Positions 7,762 to 15,842 of a stretch of DNA of 64,000 nt are shown in pieces; the first letter of the stretch is position 1, and every line of letters starts with the position of its first letter. Below the pieces are notes generated by a model. The model was not told where the DNA came from and searched no databases. It saw only the letters and a list, made by a program, of their open reading frames with translations. Both the position numbers and the translations under genes were made by a program. The stretch comes from JACCYJ01 sp038198775 (lineage in GTDB: Bacteria > Actinomycetota > Actinomycetes > Propionibacteriales > Nocardioidaceae), in NCBI GenBank assembly GCA_038198775.1, contig JBBPZV010000044.1, forward strand, positions 186,001 to 250,000, given 5' to 3'.

Positions 7762-8453
7762 GGGCGGTGCTTCGGCTTCGCCTTGGGTCTTGGCTTCGGT
7801 GCCGGCTTCAGCCGGAAGTCGGTGGTTCCCGGCTCGCCCTGCAGCAGCGCGGCCTGGACCGTGTAGCTGCCGGGTGGGGCCGCTGGGGCCGACGGGCTGC
7901 AGCCCTGGCGTGAGAACAATCCCGACCACGGCACCGGGACGACAACTCCCCAGTGCGGTTGCAGACTCAGGGTTTGACTCGCGATCGCCGCGGGGCACTG
8001 CGACGAGGTCCACACGGTGGCGTCCTTGGACGACACCGCGACCAGCAGGGATGCGGCGCTGAGGTCGAGCCGGCACGCCGACGTGGCGGTCGAGCTCACT
8101 CGCAGCTGCACCGAGGTCTCAGCGCCCACCTGCGCCGGTGACGGCACCGCAGGATAGACGTGGACCGTTGCCGGGTCGCAGCGCCGGTTCGCCGTCGACA
8201 GCACCGTGGTGACCGGCCTGACCCCTGGGACGAAGCGATGGGTGTGGGACCGGTGGCGCGTTCGCGCCGCCGTCGGCGTCGTCGGTGTGGTGCTGGCCGG
8301 CGGGGTGACCGCCACTGTCCCGGGGCGGCCCACACCCCCAACCCAACGGACAAGTCCCCACAGCAGCAAGAGCACGAGGCTGAGCAGCAGTAGCCGCCGG
8401 GCCCAGTAGACCCGCGCCGGCAGCCGGCCGGACGGACGGACGAGCGTTCCCAT
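7752..8453 (-). CDS. Conserved actinobacterial membrane-anchored protein next to disA
   Basis: A 233-residue protein with one N-terminal transmembrane segment (LLLLSLVLLLLWGLVRWV, about residues 20-37), a Thr/Pro-rich stretch, and an extracytoplasmic beta-rich region containing four cysteines (CDPATV, CRLDLS, CPAAIA, CSPSAP). The tail is Lys/Pro-rich. A protein of this kind facing disA recurs in actinomycetes. No enzymatic motif is visible; the exported domain may be immunoglobulin-like. The ATG at 8453 lies 9 nt after TACGGT, close to a leaderless arrangement. Confidence 0.75.
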   Translation of the reverse strand: MGTLVRPSGRLPARVYWARRLLLLSLVLLLLWGLVRWVGGVGRPGTVAVTPPASTTPTTPTAARTRHRSHTHRFVPGVRPVTTVLSTANRRCDPATVHVYPAVPSPAQVGAETSVQLRVSSTATSACRLDLSAASLLVAVSSKDATVWTSSQCPAAIASQTLSLQPHWGVVVPVPWSGLFSRQGCSPSAPAAPPGSYTVQAALLQGEPGTTDFRLKPAPKPRPKAKPKHRPHT

Positions 8454-8533
8454 GTCGGCGCCACCGTAACCGGACGCCGGGCCGCCGGCGGGCTGCGACA
8501 CTGCTGCGGGGGCGGGTGCTGCACCCCAGGGCC

Positions 8534-9091
8534 TCAGCTCGGGCCATCGCTGATCCGCTGGGCGGCGTCGGCGAGGTCTCGCACAGTCCGGACCGCCCCG
8601 CTCGCCGGCTCGACGGACAGATCCAGGTGCAGTCCGCTGATCGTTGCGTCGACCAGCCGAGAGAGTCGGTCGGCATGACGCGGGTCGGCTCCGGAGGCGA
8701 CCAGGTAGTCGCGAAGTGCCCGCATCCACTCGCTGTTGGTTGCTTGCACGACGTCACGGTAGGGCTCTTGACCGAGCAGACCGAGCGCTGCCGCCTGCGT
8801 GTAGACCTTCTGGCACCGGTCCAGCTGAGGATCGCTCATCGACTTCCACAGCGCCATCACCGCGCGACGAACCGATCGGGCGGGCGGCAGCGCCCTCAGC
8901 ACTCGGACGGAGCGATTGTTGCTGCGCGAGATCACCTCAGCCACGAGGCTGTCGCGGTTGCCGAAGTGGTAGACCAGCATCCGATCGCTGGTGCTCAGGG
9001 CGGCAGCCAGCGGGCGCAGGCTCAACCCGATCAGGCCGTGCTCGAGCACGTAGTCGGTCGCGGCGTCCGCCAGGGTGTCCCGCCTCGTCAC
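8534..9091 (-). CDS. TetR-family regulator of the adjacent SMR pump
   Basis: A 185-residue TetR-type regulator with the helix-turn-helix SLRPLAAALSTSDRMLVYHFG following TDYVLEHGLIGL. It starts with a GTG at 9091 preceded by a good SD (GGGAGG at about 8-nt spacing on the minus strand). It is divergent from a small multidrug resistance gene, and two copies of the same 14-bp palindrome lie in the 75-bp gap between them. This is the classic layout for a self-regulating efflux repressor. The inducer is unknown. Confidence 0.9.
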   Translation of the reverse strand: MTRRDTLADAATDYVLEHGLIGLSLRPLAAALSTSDRMLVYHFGNRDSLVAEVISRSNNRSVRVLRALPPARSVRRAVMALWKSMSDPQLDRCQKVYTQAAALGLLGQEPYRDVVQATNSEWMRALRDYLVASGADPRHADRLSRLVDATISGLHLDLSVEPASGAVRTVRDLADAAQRISDGPS

Positions 9092-9108
9092 TCGGCGCCA
9101 CCTCCCTT

Positions 9109-9144
9109 GTAGCGAGTGCTACGCTCGTTTGTAGCGAGTGCTAC
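9109..9144. promoter_or_regulatory. Two identical palindromic operators between tetR and the SMR gene
   Basis: GTAGCGAGTGCTAC occurs at 9109-9122 and again at 9131-9144. Each copy has arms GTAGC/GCTAC around GAGT; in the second the arms extend to TGTAGC/GCTACA. The copies are 22 bp apart centre to centre, two helical turns, so repressor dimers would sit on the same DNA face. They cover the likely promoter positions for both divergent genes. Confidence 0.8.
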
Positions 9145-9166
9145 AGATACCGAGGAGGGTACAGCC

Positions 9167-9490
9167 ATGAGCGGGGCGGCACTACTGCTGGCGATCGCGA
9201 TCTGTTCAGAGGTGAGCGCGACGGCACTGCTTCCCCGAACGGCTGGCTTCAGCAACGCGCCCTGGACGCTGGCGGTGTGCGCCGGCTACGCCGTCTCCAT
9301 CGTGCTCCTCGCGGTCGTCGTCCGCTCGATCCCGGTCTCGGTGACGTACGCGGTGTGGTCCGGTGCGGGCACGGCGTTGGTGGCCGCCATCGGCGTCGCC
9401 TTCTTGGGTGAGAGACTCGACGCCCGGCAGCTGGTGGCGTTGGCGATGATCGTCCTCGGGGTGGTCGCGCTCAACCTGAGGGCGGGCTGA
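9167..9490 (+). CDS. Small multidrug resistance (SMR) family transporter
   Basis: A 107-residue protein with four hydrophobic helices. Glu15, in AICSEVSATALLPRTAGF, corresponds to the proton/substrate-coupling Glu14 of EmrE, and YAVWSGAGTALVAAIG is the family signature in helix 3. It should act as a dual-topology homodimer exchanging protons for cationic drugs or guanidinium-type compounds. The ATG at 9167 has a strong SD (GAGGAGG, 9152-9158). The divergent tetR gene and paired palindromes indicate local repression. Its stop abuts the clpC stop on the opposite strand with no gap. Confidence 0.93.
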   Translation: MSGAALLLAIAICSEVSATALLPRTAGFSNAPWTLAVCAGYAVSIVLLAVVVRSIPVSVTYAVWSGAGTALVAAIGVAFLGERLDARQLVALAMIVLGVVALNLRAG

Positions 9491-11989
9491 TCACTCCGTC
9501 GCCGCGGCCTCCACCGGCGCCACGTCGGGAAGCTCGGCCTTGGGCGTCCCGCTGAAGGTGAAAGCGGCATTGGCGCCCTCACCGTCCACGTCGACCAGCA
9601 CGATCTGACCCGGGCGTACCTCACCGTAAAGCAGCTTCTCGGCGAGCGTGTCCTCGATCTCGCGCTGAACGGTCCGGCGCAGTGGCCGGGCGCCGAGCAC
9701 CGGGTCGAACCCACGGCCGGCCAGGACCTCCTTGGCTCGCTGGGTGAGCTCGATGCTCATGTCCTTGTCCTTGAGCCGCTCCTCCACTGAGCTCAGCATG
9801 AAGTCGACCATCGAGATGATCTCGTCCTGGGTCAGCGGCGGGAAGACGATGACCTCGTCCACCCGGTTGAGGAACTCCGGGCGGAAATGCTGCTTCAGCT
9901 CCTCGGTCACCTTGTTCTTCATCCGGTCGTACGACCCCGCGGCGTCGCCGGACTGCGCGAAGCCGAGGTTCAGGCCCTTGGAGATGTCGCGGGTGCCGAG
10001 GTTGGTGGTCATGATGATCACTGTGTTCTTGAAGTCGATGACGCGACCCTGGCTGTCGGTGAGGCGGCCCTCCTCGAGGATCTGCAGCAGCGAGTTGAAG
10101 ATATCGGGGTGCGCCTTTTCCACTTCGTCGAACAACACCACGGAGAACGGCCGACGGCGCACCTTCTCGGTCAGCTGCCCACCCTCCTCGTAGCCGACGT
10201 AGCCCGGGGGTGAACCGAACAGTCGAGACACCGTGTGCTTCTCGGAGAACTCGCTCATGTCGAGCTGGATCAGGGAGTCCGGGTCCCCGAACAGGAACTG
10301 GGCCAGTGACTTGGACAGCCACGTCTTGCCCACCCCCGACGGGCCGGCGAAGATGAACGAGCCGCCAGGTCGGCGCGGGTCCTTCAGACCCGCCCGGGTG
10401 CGGCGGATCGCCCGGGAGAGCGCCTTGATGGCTTCGTCTTGTCCGATGACGCGCTTGTGGAGCTCGTCCTCCATGCGCAGCAGCCGGCCCGACTCCTCCT
10501 CGGTCAACTTGACGATCGGGATCCCGGTAGCCGTGGCGAGCACCTCGGCCACGAGCTCCTCGTCCACCTCGGCCACGACGTCCATGTCCCCGGCCTTCCA
10601 CTGCCGCTCCCGCTCGGCCCTGGCCGCGATCAGCTTCTTCTCCTCGTCCCGCAACGACGCGGCCACCTCGAAGTCCTGGCTGTCGATCGCCCCTTCCTTG
10701 CGGCGGCGGACGTCGGCGATCCGGTCGTCGAACTCGCGCAGGTCGGGTGGTGCGGTCATCCGGCGGATACGCAGCCGGGAGCCGGCCTCGTCGATCAGGT
10801 CGATCGCCTTGTCCGGCAGGAAACGGTCGGAGACGTAGCGGTCCGCCAGGGTCGCCGCCGAGACCAGCGCCTCGTCGGTGATCGTCACCCTGTGGTGCGC
10901 CTCGTAACGGTCTCGCAGCCCCTTGAGCATCTCGATCGTGTGCGCGATGGTCGGCTCGGCCACCTGGATGGGCTGGAAACGGCGCTCGAGCGCCGCGTCC
11001 TTCTCCAGGTACTTGCGGTACTCGTCCAGCGTGGTGGCGCCGATGGTCTGCAGCTCGCCGCGGGCGAGCATGGGCTTGAGGATGCTGGCGGCGTCGATGG
11101 CACCCTCCGCGGCTCCGGCGCCGACCAGAGTGTGGATCTCGTCGATGAACAAGACGATGTCGCCACGGGTGCGGATCTCTTTCAGCACCTTCTTCAACCG
11201 CTCCTCGAAGTCGCCACGGTAGCGGGATCCGGCGACCAGCGCCCCCAGGTCGAGGGTGTAGATCTGCTTGTCCTTGAGCGTCTCCGGCACGTCTCCTCGG
11301 ACGATGTCTTGCGCGAGGCCCTCGACGATTGTGGTCTTGCCGACGCCCGGCTCCCCGATCAGCACCGGGTTGTTCTTGGTGCGTCGCGACAGCACCTGCA
11401 TGACCCGCTCGATCTCCTTCTCACGACCGATAACAGGGTCGAGCTTGCCCTCCCGGGCGGCTTGGGTGAGGTTGCGGCCGAACTGGTCGAGCACAAGCGA
11501 GCTGCTGGGGGCGCCCTCGGCGGGTGCCCCGGCAGTGGCGGCCTCCTTGCCCTGGTAGCCCGACAACAGCTGGATCACCTGCTGGCGAACCCGGTTGAGA
11601 TCGGCTCCCAGCTTGACCAGCACCTGCGCCGCGACCCCTTCGCCCTCACGGATCAGACCCAGCAGGATGTGCTCGGTGCCGATGTAGTTGTGGCCCAGCT
11701 GCAGCGCCTCACGCAGGCTCAGCTCGAGCACCTTCTTGGCCCGCGGCGTGAACGGGATATGTCCGCTGGGGGCCTGCTGCCCCTGGCCGATGATCTCCTC
11801 CACCTGGGCGCGGACCGCCTCGAGCGAGATTCCCAGGCTCTCCAACGCCTTGGCGGCGACGCCCTCACCCTCGTGGATGAGACCCAGCAGGATGTGCTCG
11901 GTGCCGATGTAGTTGTGGCTGAGCATCCGGGCCTCTTCTTGAGCCAGGACGACGACCCGACGCGCCCGGTCGGTGAACCTCTCGAACAT
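9491..11989 (-). CDS. clpC: ATP-dependent Clp protease ATP-binding subunit ClpC
   Basis: An 832-residue HSP100 unfoldase that feeds substrates to ClpP. Two Clp-N repeats come first (each with HNYIGTEHILLGLI, near residues 25-38 and 100-113), then AAA-1 with Walker A GEPGVGKT at 212-219, the UVR-containing middle domain (DFEVAASLRDEEKKL), and AAA-2 with GPSGVGKT. Length is typical. The ATG at 11989 has an SD (GAGGAG) on the minus strand. Upstream are a ClgR-like operator, a SigH/SigR-like promoter and a possible vegetative -10 (TAGCAT, 12030-12025), matching the known regulation of clpC in corynebacteria and streptomycetes. Confidence 0.98.
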   Translation of the reverse strand: MFERFTDRARRVVVLAQEEARMLSHNYIGTEHILLGLIHEGEGVAAKALESLGISLEAVRAQVEEIIGQGQQAPSGHIPFTPRAKKVLELSLREALQLGHNYIGTEHILLGLIREGEGVAAQVLVKLGADLNRVRQQVIQLLSGYQGKEAATAGAPAEGAPSSSLVLDQFGRNLTQAAREGKLDPVIGREKEIERVMQVLSRRTKNNPVLIGEPGVGKTTIVEGLAQDIVRGDVPETLKDKQIYTLDLGALVAGSRYRGDFEERLKKVLKEIRTRGDIVLFIDEIHTLVGAGAAEGAIDAASILKPMLARGELQTIGATTLDEYRKYLEKDAALERRFQPIQVAEPTIAHTIEMLKGLRDRYEAHHRVTITDEALVSAATLADRYVSDRFLPDKAIDLIDEAGSRLRIRRMTAPPDLREFDDRIADVRRRKEGAIDSQDFEVAASLRDEEKKLIAARAERERQWKAGDMDVVAEVDEELVAEVLATATGIPIVKLTEEESGRLLRMEDELHKRVIGQDEAIKALSRAIRRTRAGLKDPRRPGGSFIFAGPSGVGKTWLSKSLAQFLFGDPDSLIQLDMSEFSEKHTVSRLFGSPPGYVGYEEGGQLTEKVRRRPFSVVLFDEVEKAHPDIFNSLLQILEEGRLTDSQGRVIDFKNTVIIMTTNLGTRDISKGLNLGFAQSGDAAGSYDRMKNKVTEELKQHFRPEFLNRVDEVIVFPPLTQDEIISMVDFMLSSVEERLKDKDMSIELTQRAKEVLAGRGFDPVLGARPLRRTVQREIEDTLAEKLLYGEVRPGQIVLVDVDGEGANAAFTFSGTPKAELPDVAPVEAAATE

Positions 11990-12081
11990 TCGCGCTCCTC
12001 GGTCGAACCAGGGTGCCGCTTGTCATGCTAGTCGCGCAGCGCAAGCCTGGCGCGATTCAGCGCGGTCACCGTGCCCGCATC

Positions 12082-12107
12082 AACCCGGGCAAGCGGGCAG
12101 CGATTCC
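12082..12107 (-). promoter_or_regulatory. SigH/SigR-type stress promoter of clpC
   Basis: Minus strand: GGAAT (12107-12103), 18-bp spacer, GTT (12084-12082) followed by GAT. This fits the GGAAT-N(16-20)-GTT consensus of actinobacterial SigH/SigR, which respond to thiol-oxidative and heat stress. Transcription would start about 80 nt before the clpC ATG. The ClgR-like palindrome ends 4 bp upstream of the -35, the position expected for an activator. Confidence 0.6.
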
Positions 12108-12111
12108 GACC

Positions 12112-12128
12112 GTTCGCTCGGGGCGAAC
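12112..12128. promoter_or_regulatory. ClgR-type operator upstream of clpC
   Basis: GTTCGCTCGGGGCGAAC, a palindrome with arms GTTCGC/GCGAAC around 5 bp. It matches the known ClgR site architecture (TTCGC-N5-GCGAA) in front of clp genes of streptomycetes and corynebacteria. It lies between the lsr2 stop and the clpC promoter. Confidence 0.7.
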
Positions 12129-12133
12129 CGGGT

Positions 12134-12463
12134 TCAGTGGGCCGCCTCGTACGCCGCGCGCACCTCCGCTGAGACCCGTCCGCGGTCAGGGACGTCGTGG
12201 CCGTTGTTGCGGGCCCACTCCCTGATCTGCGCGGCGGAGCCGGCTCCGCCGCGTGAGCGAGAGCGGCTTGACCGACGCCTGCTGGCGCTTCCGGTCCGGC
12301 GACCGGCGCCGACGTACGGCGCCAGCATGTCGCGGAGTCGTTGGGCGTTCTCGCTCGACAGGTCAATCACGTAGGAGGCGCCGTCGAGACCGAATTCCAC
12401 GGTCTCGCTCGCGTCTCCTTGGTCGAGATCGTCCACGAGCATTACGTGCACGCGCTGTGCCAC
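12134..12463 (-). CDS. lsr2: Nucleoid-associated protein Lsr2
   Basis: A 109-residue Lsr2, the actinobacterial H-NS-like xenogeneic silencer. The N-terminal dimerisation part (AQRVHVMLVDDLDQGDASET) leads to a basic Ser/Arg linker and the C-terminal AT-hook-like domain IREWARNNGHDVPDRGRV, whose R-G-R element enters the minor groove of AT-rich DNA. The GTG at 12463 is chosen because the conserved N-terminus starts there and GGAGG precedes it; an in-frame ATG farther upstream would add an implausible leader. A promoter with -10 CATAAT lies about 50 bp upstream. Located between lysS and clpC, as in many actinomycetes. Confidence 0.96.
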   Translation of the reverse strand: MAQRVHVMLVDDLDQGDASETVEFGLDGASYVIDLSSENAQRLRDMLAPYVGAGRRTGSASRRRSSRSRSRGGAGSAAQIREWARNNGHDVPDRGRVSAEVRAAYEAAH

Positions 12464-12511
12464 TGGTCCTCCACATGAGCTCGACAATGTCGCTTCCCCG
12501 GGTGCTGAAGC

Positions 12512-12540
12512 ATTATGCACCGACATCGGCTACGACGCAA
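12512..12540 (-). promoter_or_regulatory. Vegetative promoter of lsr2
   Basis: Minus strand: -35 TTGCGT (12540-12535), 17-bp spacer, -10 CATAAT (12517-12512; 5 of 6 to TATAAT). Predicted start near 12505 gives a leader of about 42 nt that includes the GGAGG ribosome-binding site. Confidence 0.5.
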
Positions 12541-12550
12541 AGAACCGTTA

Positions 12551-14062
12551 CTAATCCCGCCGCGGGCGGACCAGGGGGAACAGAATGGTCTCACGTATTC
12601 CGGAGCCGGTCAGCAGTCGTAGCAGCCGGTCTATTCCCATGCCCATTCCGCCGGTGGGGGGCATTCCGTGCTCGAGGGCCTGCAGGAACTCTGCGTCGAA
12701 GTGCATGGCCTCTTCGTCACCGGCGCGTGCCCGGCGGGCCTGGTCGAGAAACCGTTCTTGCTGGTCGACCGGGTCGGACAGCTCGGAGTACGCCGGCGCG
12801 AGCTCGGTGCCGGCGATGACCAGGTCCCAGGACTCGGCCAGCTCTGGGCAGTCGCGGTGCCGACGCGCCAGCGGCCGGGTGGACACCGGGTAGTCGCGCA
12901 CGAACGTCGGGGTCAGCAACGTGGGCTCGACGAGTCGCTCGAACAGCTCCAGCGCGATGTCGGCTGCCTCCCACCGCCGCTGCACCTCGATCCCGTGGTG
13001 GCCGGCGTGCCGGACGAGCTGGGCGCGGTCGGACTCAGGCCCCACGTCCACGCCGAGAGCCTTGCTGATCGCGCCGAAGAACGTCACCGCGCACCACTGC
13101 CCCGCGAGGTCTATCTCACCGCCACGCCCGTCGGGCACCGTGGTCCGGCCGACGGCCTCGGCGCTGCGAACCACCAGGGCGCGGGTGAGCTCGGCCATCG
13201 AGTCGTAGTCGCCGTACGCCTGATAGGCCTCCAGCATGGTGAACTCCGCATGGTGTGACGAGTCGAGGCCCTCATTGCGGAAGTTGCGTCCGATCTCATA
13301 GACCCGTTCCACGCCGCCGATGACCGCGCGCTTCAAGAACAGCTCGAGGGAAATCCGCAGCGTCATGTCGGTGTCGAAGGCGTTCAAATGCGTGTGAAAC
13401 GGGCGAGCCGCCCCGCCGTGGACGTGCTGCAGGACAGGTGTCTCGACCTCGACGAAACCACGTTCGGCCAACACTTCGCGCAGGGTTGCCAGCACTGTCG
13501 CCCGAGCACGCACCATGTGGCGAGCCTGCGGGCTGACGATCAGATCGGCGTAACGCATCCGGACGCGGGCCTCGTCACTAAGCGACTTGTGCTCCACCGG
13601 CAGGGGACGCAATGCCTTCGCCGCCATCTGCCAGGCTGTGGCCTGCACCGAGAGCTCTCCCCGCCGGCTGGTCACCACCTCACCCGTGACGCCGACAAGG
13701 TCACCGAGGTCGAGCCACGCCTTCAGGTCCGCCAGTCCGCCGGGGCCCAGCCGTGCCAGCGAGGCCATTACCTGCAGCTCGGTGCCGTCACCTTCTCGCA
13801 GCCGGAGGAACACCAGCTTGCCGGTGTCGCGCAGGTGGATCACGCGACCCGTGACCGAGACGATCTCCCCGGTCGCGACATCGCTGCCCAGCTCGGCGGC
13901 GCCCTCGTACCTCTCCCGGATCTGCCGCAACGTGTGTGTCCGGGGCACCGAGACCGGGTAGGGGTCGACCCCGGCGGCGATCATCGCGGCCCGCTTCTCA
14001 CGGCGCACCCGTAGCTGTTCGGGCAGCGCATCGGCGTCGCCGGGCGACGGGGTGTCGCTCAC
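12551..14062 (-). CDS. lysS: Lysyl-tRNA synthetase, class II
   Basis: A 503-residue class II LysRS. The N-terminal OB-fold anticodon-binding domain (IVSVTGRVIHLRDTGKLVFL) is followed by a catalytic domain with motif 2 (YEIGRNFRNEGLDSSHHAEF) and motif 3 (GGMGMGIDRLLRLLTG). Length is usual. The GTG at 14062 overlaps the panC stop by 4 nt (GTGA), and sequence upstream in the same frame is panC antisense to meaning, so the shorter start is right. It is the distal gene of a minus-strand run from the PH-domain genes through DUF2520 and panC. Charging of tRNA-Lys is secure. Confidence 0.97.
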   Translation of the reverse strand: MSDTPSPGDADALPEQLRVRREKRAAMIAAGVDPYPVSVPRTHTLRQIRERYEGAAELGSDVATGEIVSVTGRVIHLRDTGKLVFLRLREGDGTELQVMASLARLGPGGLADLKAWLDLGDLVGVTGEVVTSRRGELSVQATAWQMAAKALRPLPVEHKSLSDEARVRMRYADLIVSPQARHMVRARATVLATLREVLAERGFVEVETPVLQHVHGGAARPFHTHLNAFDTDMTLRISLELFLKRAVIGGVERVYEIGRNFRNEGLDSSHHAEFTMLEAYQAYGDYDSMAELTRALVVRSAEAVGRTTVPDGRGGEIDLAGQWCAVTFFGAISKALGVDVGPESDRAQLVRHAGHHGIEVQRRWEAADIALELFERLVEPTLLTPTFVRDYPVSTRPLARRHRDCPELAESWDLVIAGTELAPAYSELSDPVDQQERFLDQARRARAGDEEAMHFDAEFLQALEHGMPPTGGMGMGIDRLLRLLTGSGIRETILFPLVRPRRD

Positions 14063-14913
14063 GCGCCCCCCCGTGGGCCGAGGGTCAAGGCGACGTTGTC
14101 GATGAGTCGGGTGCGCTCGACACCGGCGGCGAGCAGCAGTCGGGCGGCTCCCGGTCCCGGCGCGCCCAACTCGGGGTCGGTCACCGCGAGGTAGTCGACG
14201 TCGAGCCCATCGGTGGCGTCGAGCACGCACCAGGCGGCCTCGGACACCGCATCGGGGCCCTGCTGCTCGGCTTTCCGGCCGGCGAAGAGGGCCGCCGAGA
14301 CCGCCTGCGCCCGCTGCCGCTGCCGGTCGTCGAGGAAGCGGTTGCGGGAGGACAGCGCCAGTCCGTCCTTGTCGCGCACCGTGGGAACGCCCACGACCTC
14401 GATGGGCATGCAGAGGTCGCGCACCATCGACCGGACCAGGACCAGCTGCTGGTAGTCCTTCTCCCCCAGCACGGCGTGACTGGGCCGAACCATGGCCATC
14501 AGCTTGGCCAGGACCGTCAGTACGCCGCGAAAGTGTCCTGGGCGCGTCGCGCCCTCGAGCACCGATCCGCGGGGTCCGGGATCGACCGTGACCCCACCGA
14601 AGCCGTTCGGGTACACGGTCTCGACGCTCGGGAGGAACACGATGTCGACGTTCTCCCGGCTGCACATCGCCAGGTCCGCCTCGAGCGTGCGCGGGTACGT
14701 CTCCAGGTCTTCCCCCGGCCCGAACTGGGTCGGGTTGACGAAGATCGACGTGACGACGACGTCACCCAGGGTGCGAGCGGAGTGCAGCAGCGCGGCGTGT
14801 CCGGCGTGCAGGGCTCCCATCGTTGGCACGTACGCCACCGGCGAGGTGGCCAGCCGCGACGGCATCAAGGCGTCGTCGAGCTCACCGACGCGGGCGACCA
14901 GCGAAGGTTCCAT
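14059..14913 (-). CDS. panC: Pantothenate synthetase
   Basis: A 284-residue PanC, which joins pantoate and beta-alanine using ATP in pantothenate/CoA synthesis. The HxGH-type nucleotide motif sits in PTMGALHAGH (30-39); SIFVNPTQFGPGEDLETYPR, VLGEKDYQQL and LALSSRNRFL follow. The ATG at 14913 overlaps the upstream stop by 1 nt (TGATG), so translation is coupled to the DUF2520 gene. The two are commonly adjacent. Its start codon is supported by the position of the catalytic motif. Confidence 0.96.
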   Translation of the reverse strand: MEPSLVARVGELDDALMPSRLATSPVAYVPTMGALHAGHAALLHSARTLGDVVVTSIFVNPTQFGPGEDLETYPRTLEADLAMCSRENVDIVFLPSVETVYPNGFGGVTVDPGPRGSVLEGATRPGHFRGVLTVLAKLMAMVRPSHAVLGEKDYQQLVLVRSMVRDLCMPIEVVGVPTVRDKDGLALSSRNRFLDDRQRQRAQAVSAALFAGRKAEQQGPDAVSEAAWCVLDATDGLDVDYLAVTDPELGAPGPGAARLLLAAGVERTRLIDNVALTLGPRGGA

Positions 14914-15836
14914 CAGCGACTGCCAGGTGGTGCCGGCCGCCGTGTCATGGCAGCCGCGGTGGCGTCCCACACTGCGGCGTCCAGCAGCTCGAAGATGTCA
15001 CGGGCCCGCTCGCGCGAGAGCCGGCCGTCCTCCACCGCCCTCGCAGTGGTAGAGCGCGCCATCGTGAGGTAGGCGTCGACTGTCTCCGACGGAGCCCGCT
15101 CGAGGGCATGGAGATGCGCCGACACAGTGCTGCGGTCGCCGCGAACGATCGGGCCGGTCGCGGCGGTGTCGCCGTAGTCGAGGGCGTTGCCCAAGGCCAC
15201 GGTGAGCAGCGGGCGGATCGTGGCGGACGGGTCCGGGACACCGGCGAGCCGGAGCAGGTCCACGCTCTGGGTGACCAGCGTGACGAGATGGTTCGCGCCG
15301 TGCGCCAACGCGGCGTGGTAAAGGGCACGCTGCTGCTCGCTCAGCCAGGCGGCGACTCCCCGCAGGTCGGCCACCAGCTCCTCGCCGATCGGATGGGCCG
15401 CTTCGTCTGCGCTCAGCCCGTAGACGCATCCGGGAAGCCGGGCCAAGTCGACGTCGGTGCCGGTGAACATCATCGCCGGGTGGACGGCCAGCACGGTCGC
15501 GCCGAGAGCTGCGGCCGGGGCCAGCACCGCCGCGCCGTGGCGCCCACTTGTGTGCACGACGACCTGGCCCGACCCGAGGGAACCCGAGGCGACCAAGTCG
15601 TCCACGAGCCCCGGCAACGCGTCGTCGGGGACCGTCAGCAGCACCAGCGTGGCGGCACGGGCGACCGCCCGGGGCGGGAGGATCTTCACCCCGGGCAGCA
15701 GGGTCTCGATCCGTGTCGCGGAGGCAAACGAGTGCCCCGAGGCGGCCACGACCTGGTGACCGGCGGAGCGCAGAGCGGCCGCCAGCACCGTGCCGACGCG
15801 CCCCGCTCCGACGACCCCGATCGAGTAGCGCGTCAT
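14913..15836 (-). CDS. DUF2520 Rossmann-fold oxidoreductase-like protein
   Basis: A 307-residue protein with an N-terminal NAD(P)-binding Rossmann fold (IGVVGAGRVGTVLAAAL, about residues 6-22) and a helical C-terminal DUF2520 domain. The arrangement resembles 6-phosphogluconate dehydrogenase-like or ketopantoate-type reductases. Its fixed position before panC has suggested a role in pantothenate synthesis, possibly as a ketopantoate reductase substitute, but the reaction is not shown by the sequence. The ATG at 15836 lies 8 nt after TACGCT, which overlaps the end of the upstream PH gene, so it could have its own start site. Confidence 0.88.
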   Translation of the reverse strand: MTRYSIGVVGAGRVGTVLAAALRSAGHQVVAASGHSFASATRIETLLPGVKILPPRAVARAATLVLLTVPDDALPGLVDDLVASGSLGSGQVVVHTSGRHGAAVLAPAAALGATVLAVHPAMMFTGTDVDLARLPGCVYGLSADEAAHPIGEELVADLRGVAAWLSEQQRALYHAALAHGANHLVTLVTQSVDLLRLAGVPDPSATIRPLLTVALGNALDYGDTAATGPIVRGDRSTVSAHLHALERAPSETVDAYLTMARSTTARAVEDGRLSRERARDIFELLDAAVWDATAAAMTRRPAPPGSR

Positions 15837-15842
15837 GTCGGG

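Noticed and set aside
10439..12031. Plus-strand open frame opposite clpC
   Set aside because: Leu/Asp/Val-rich antisense shadow of a conserved gene without RBS.
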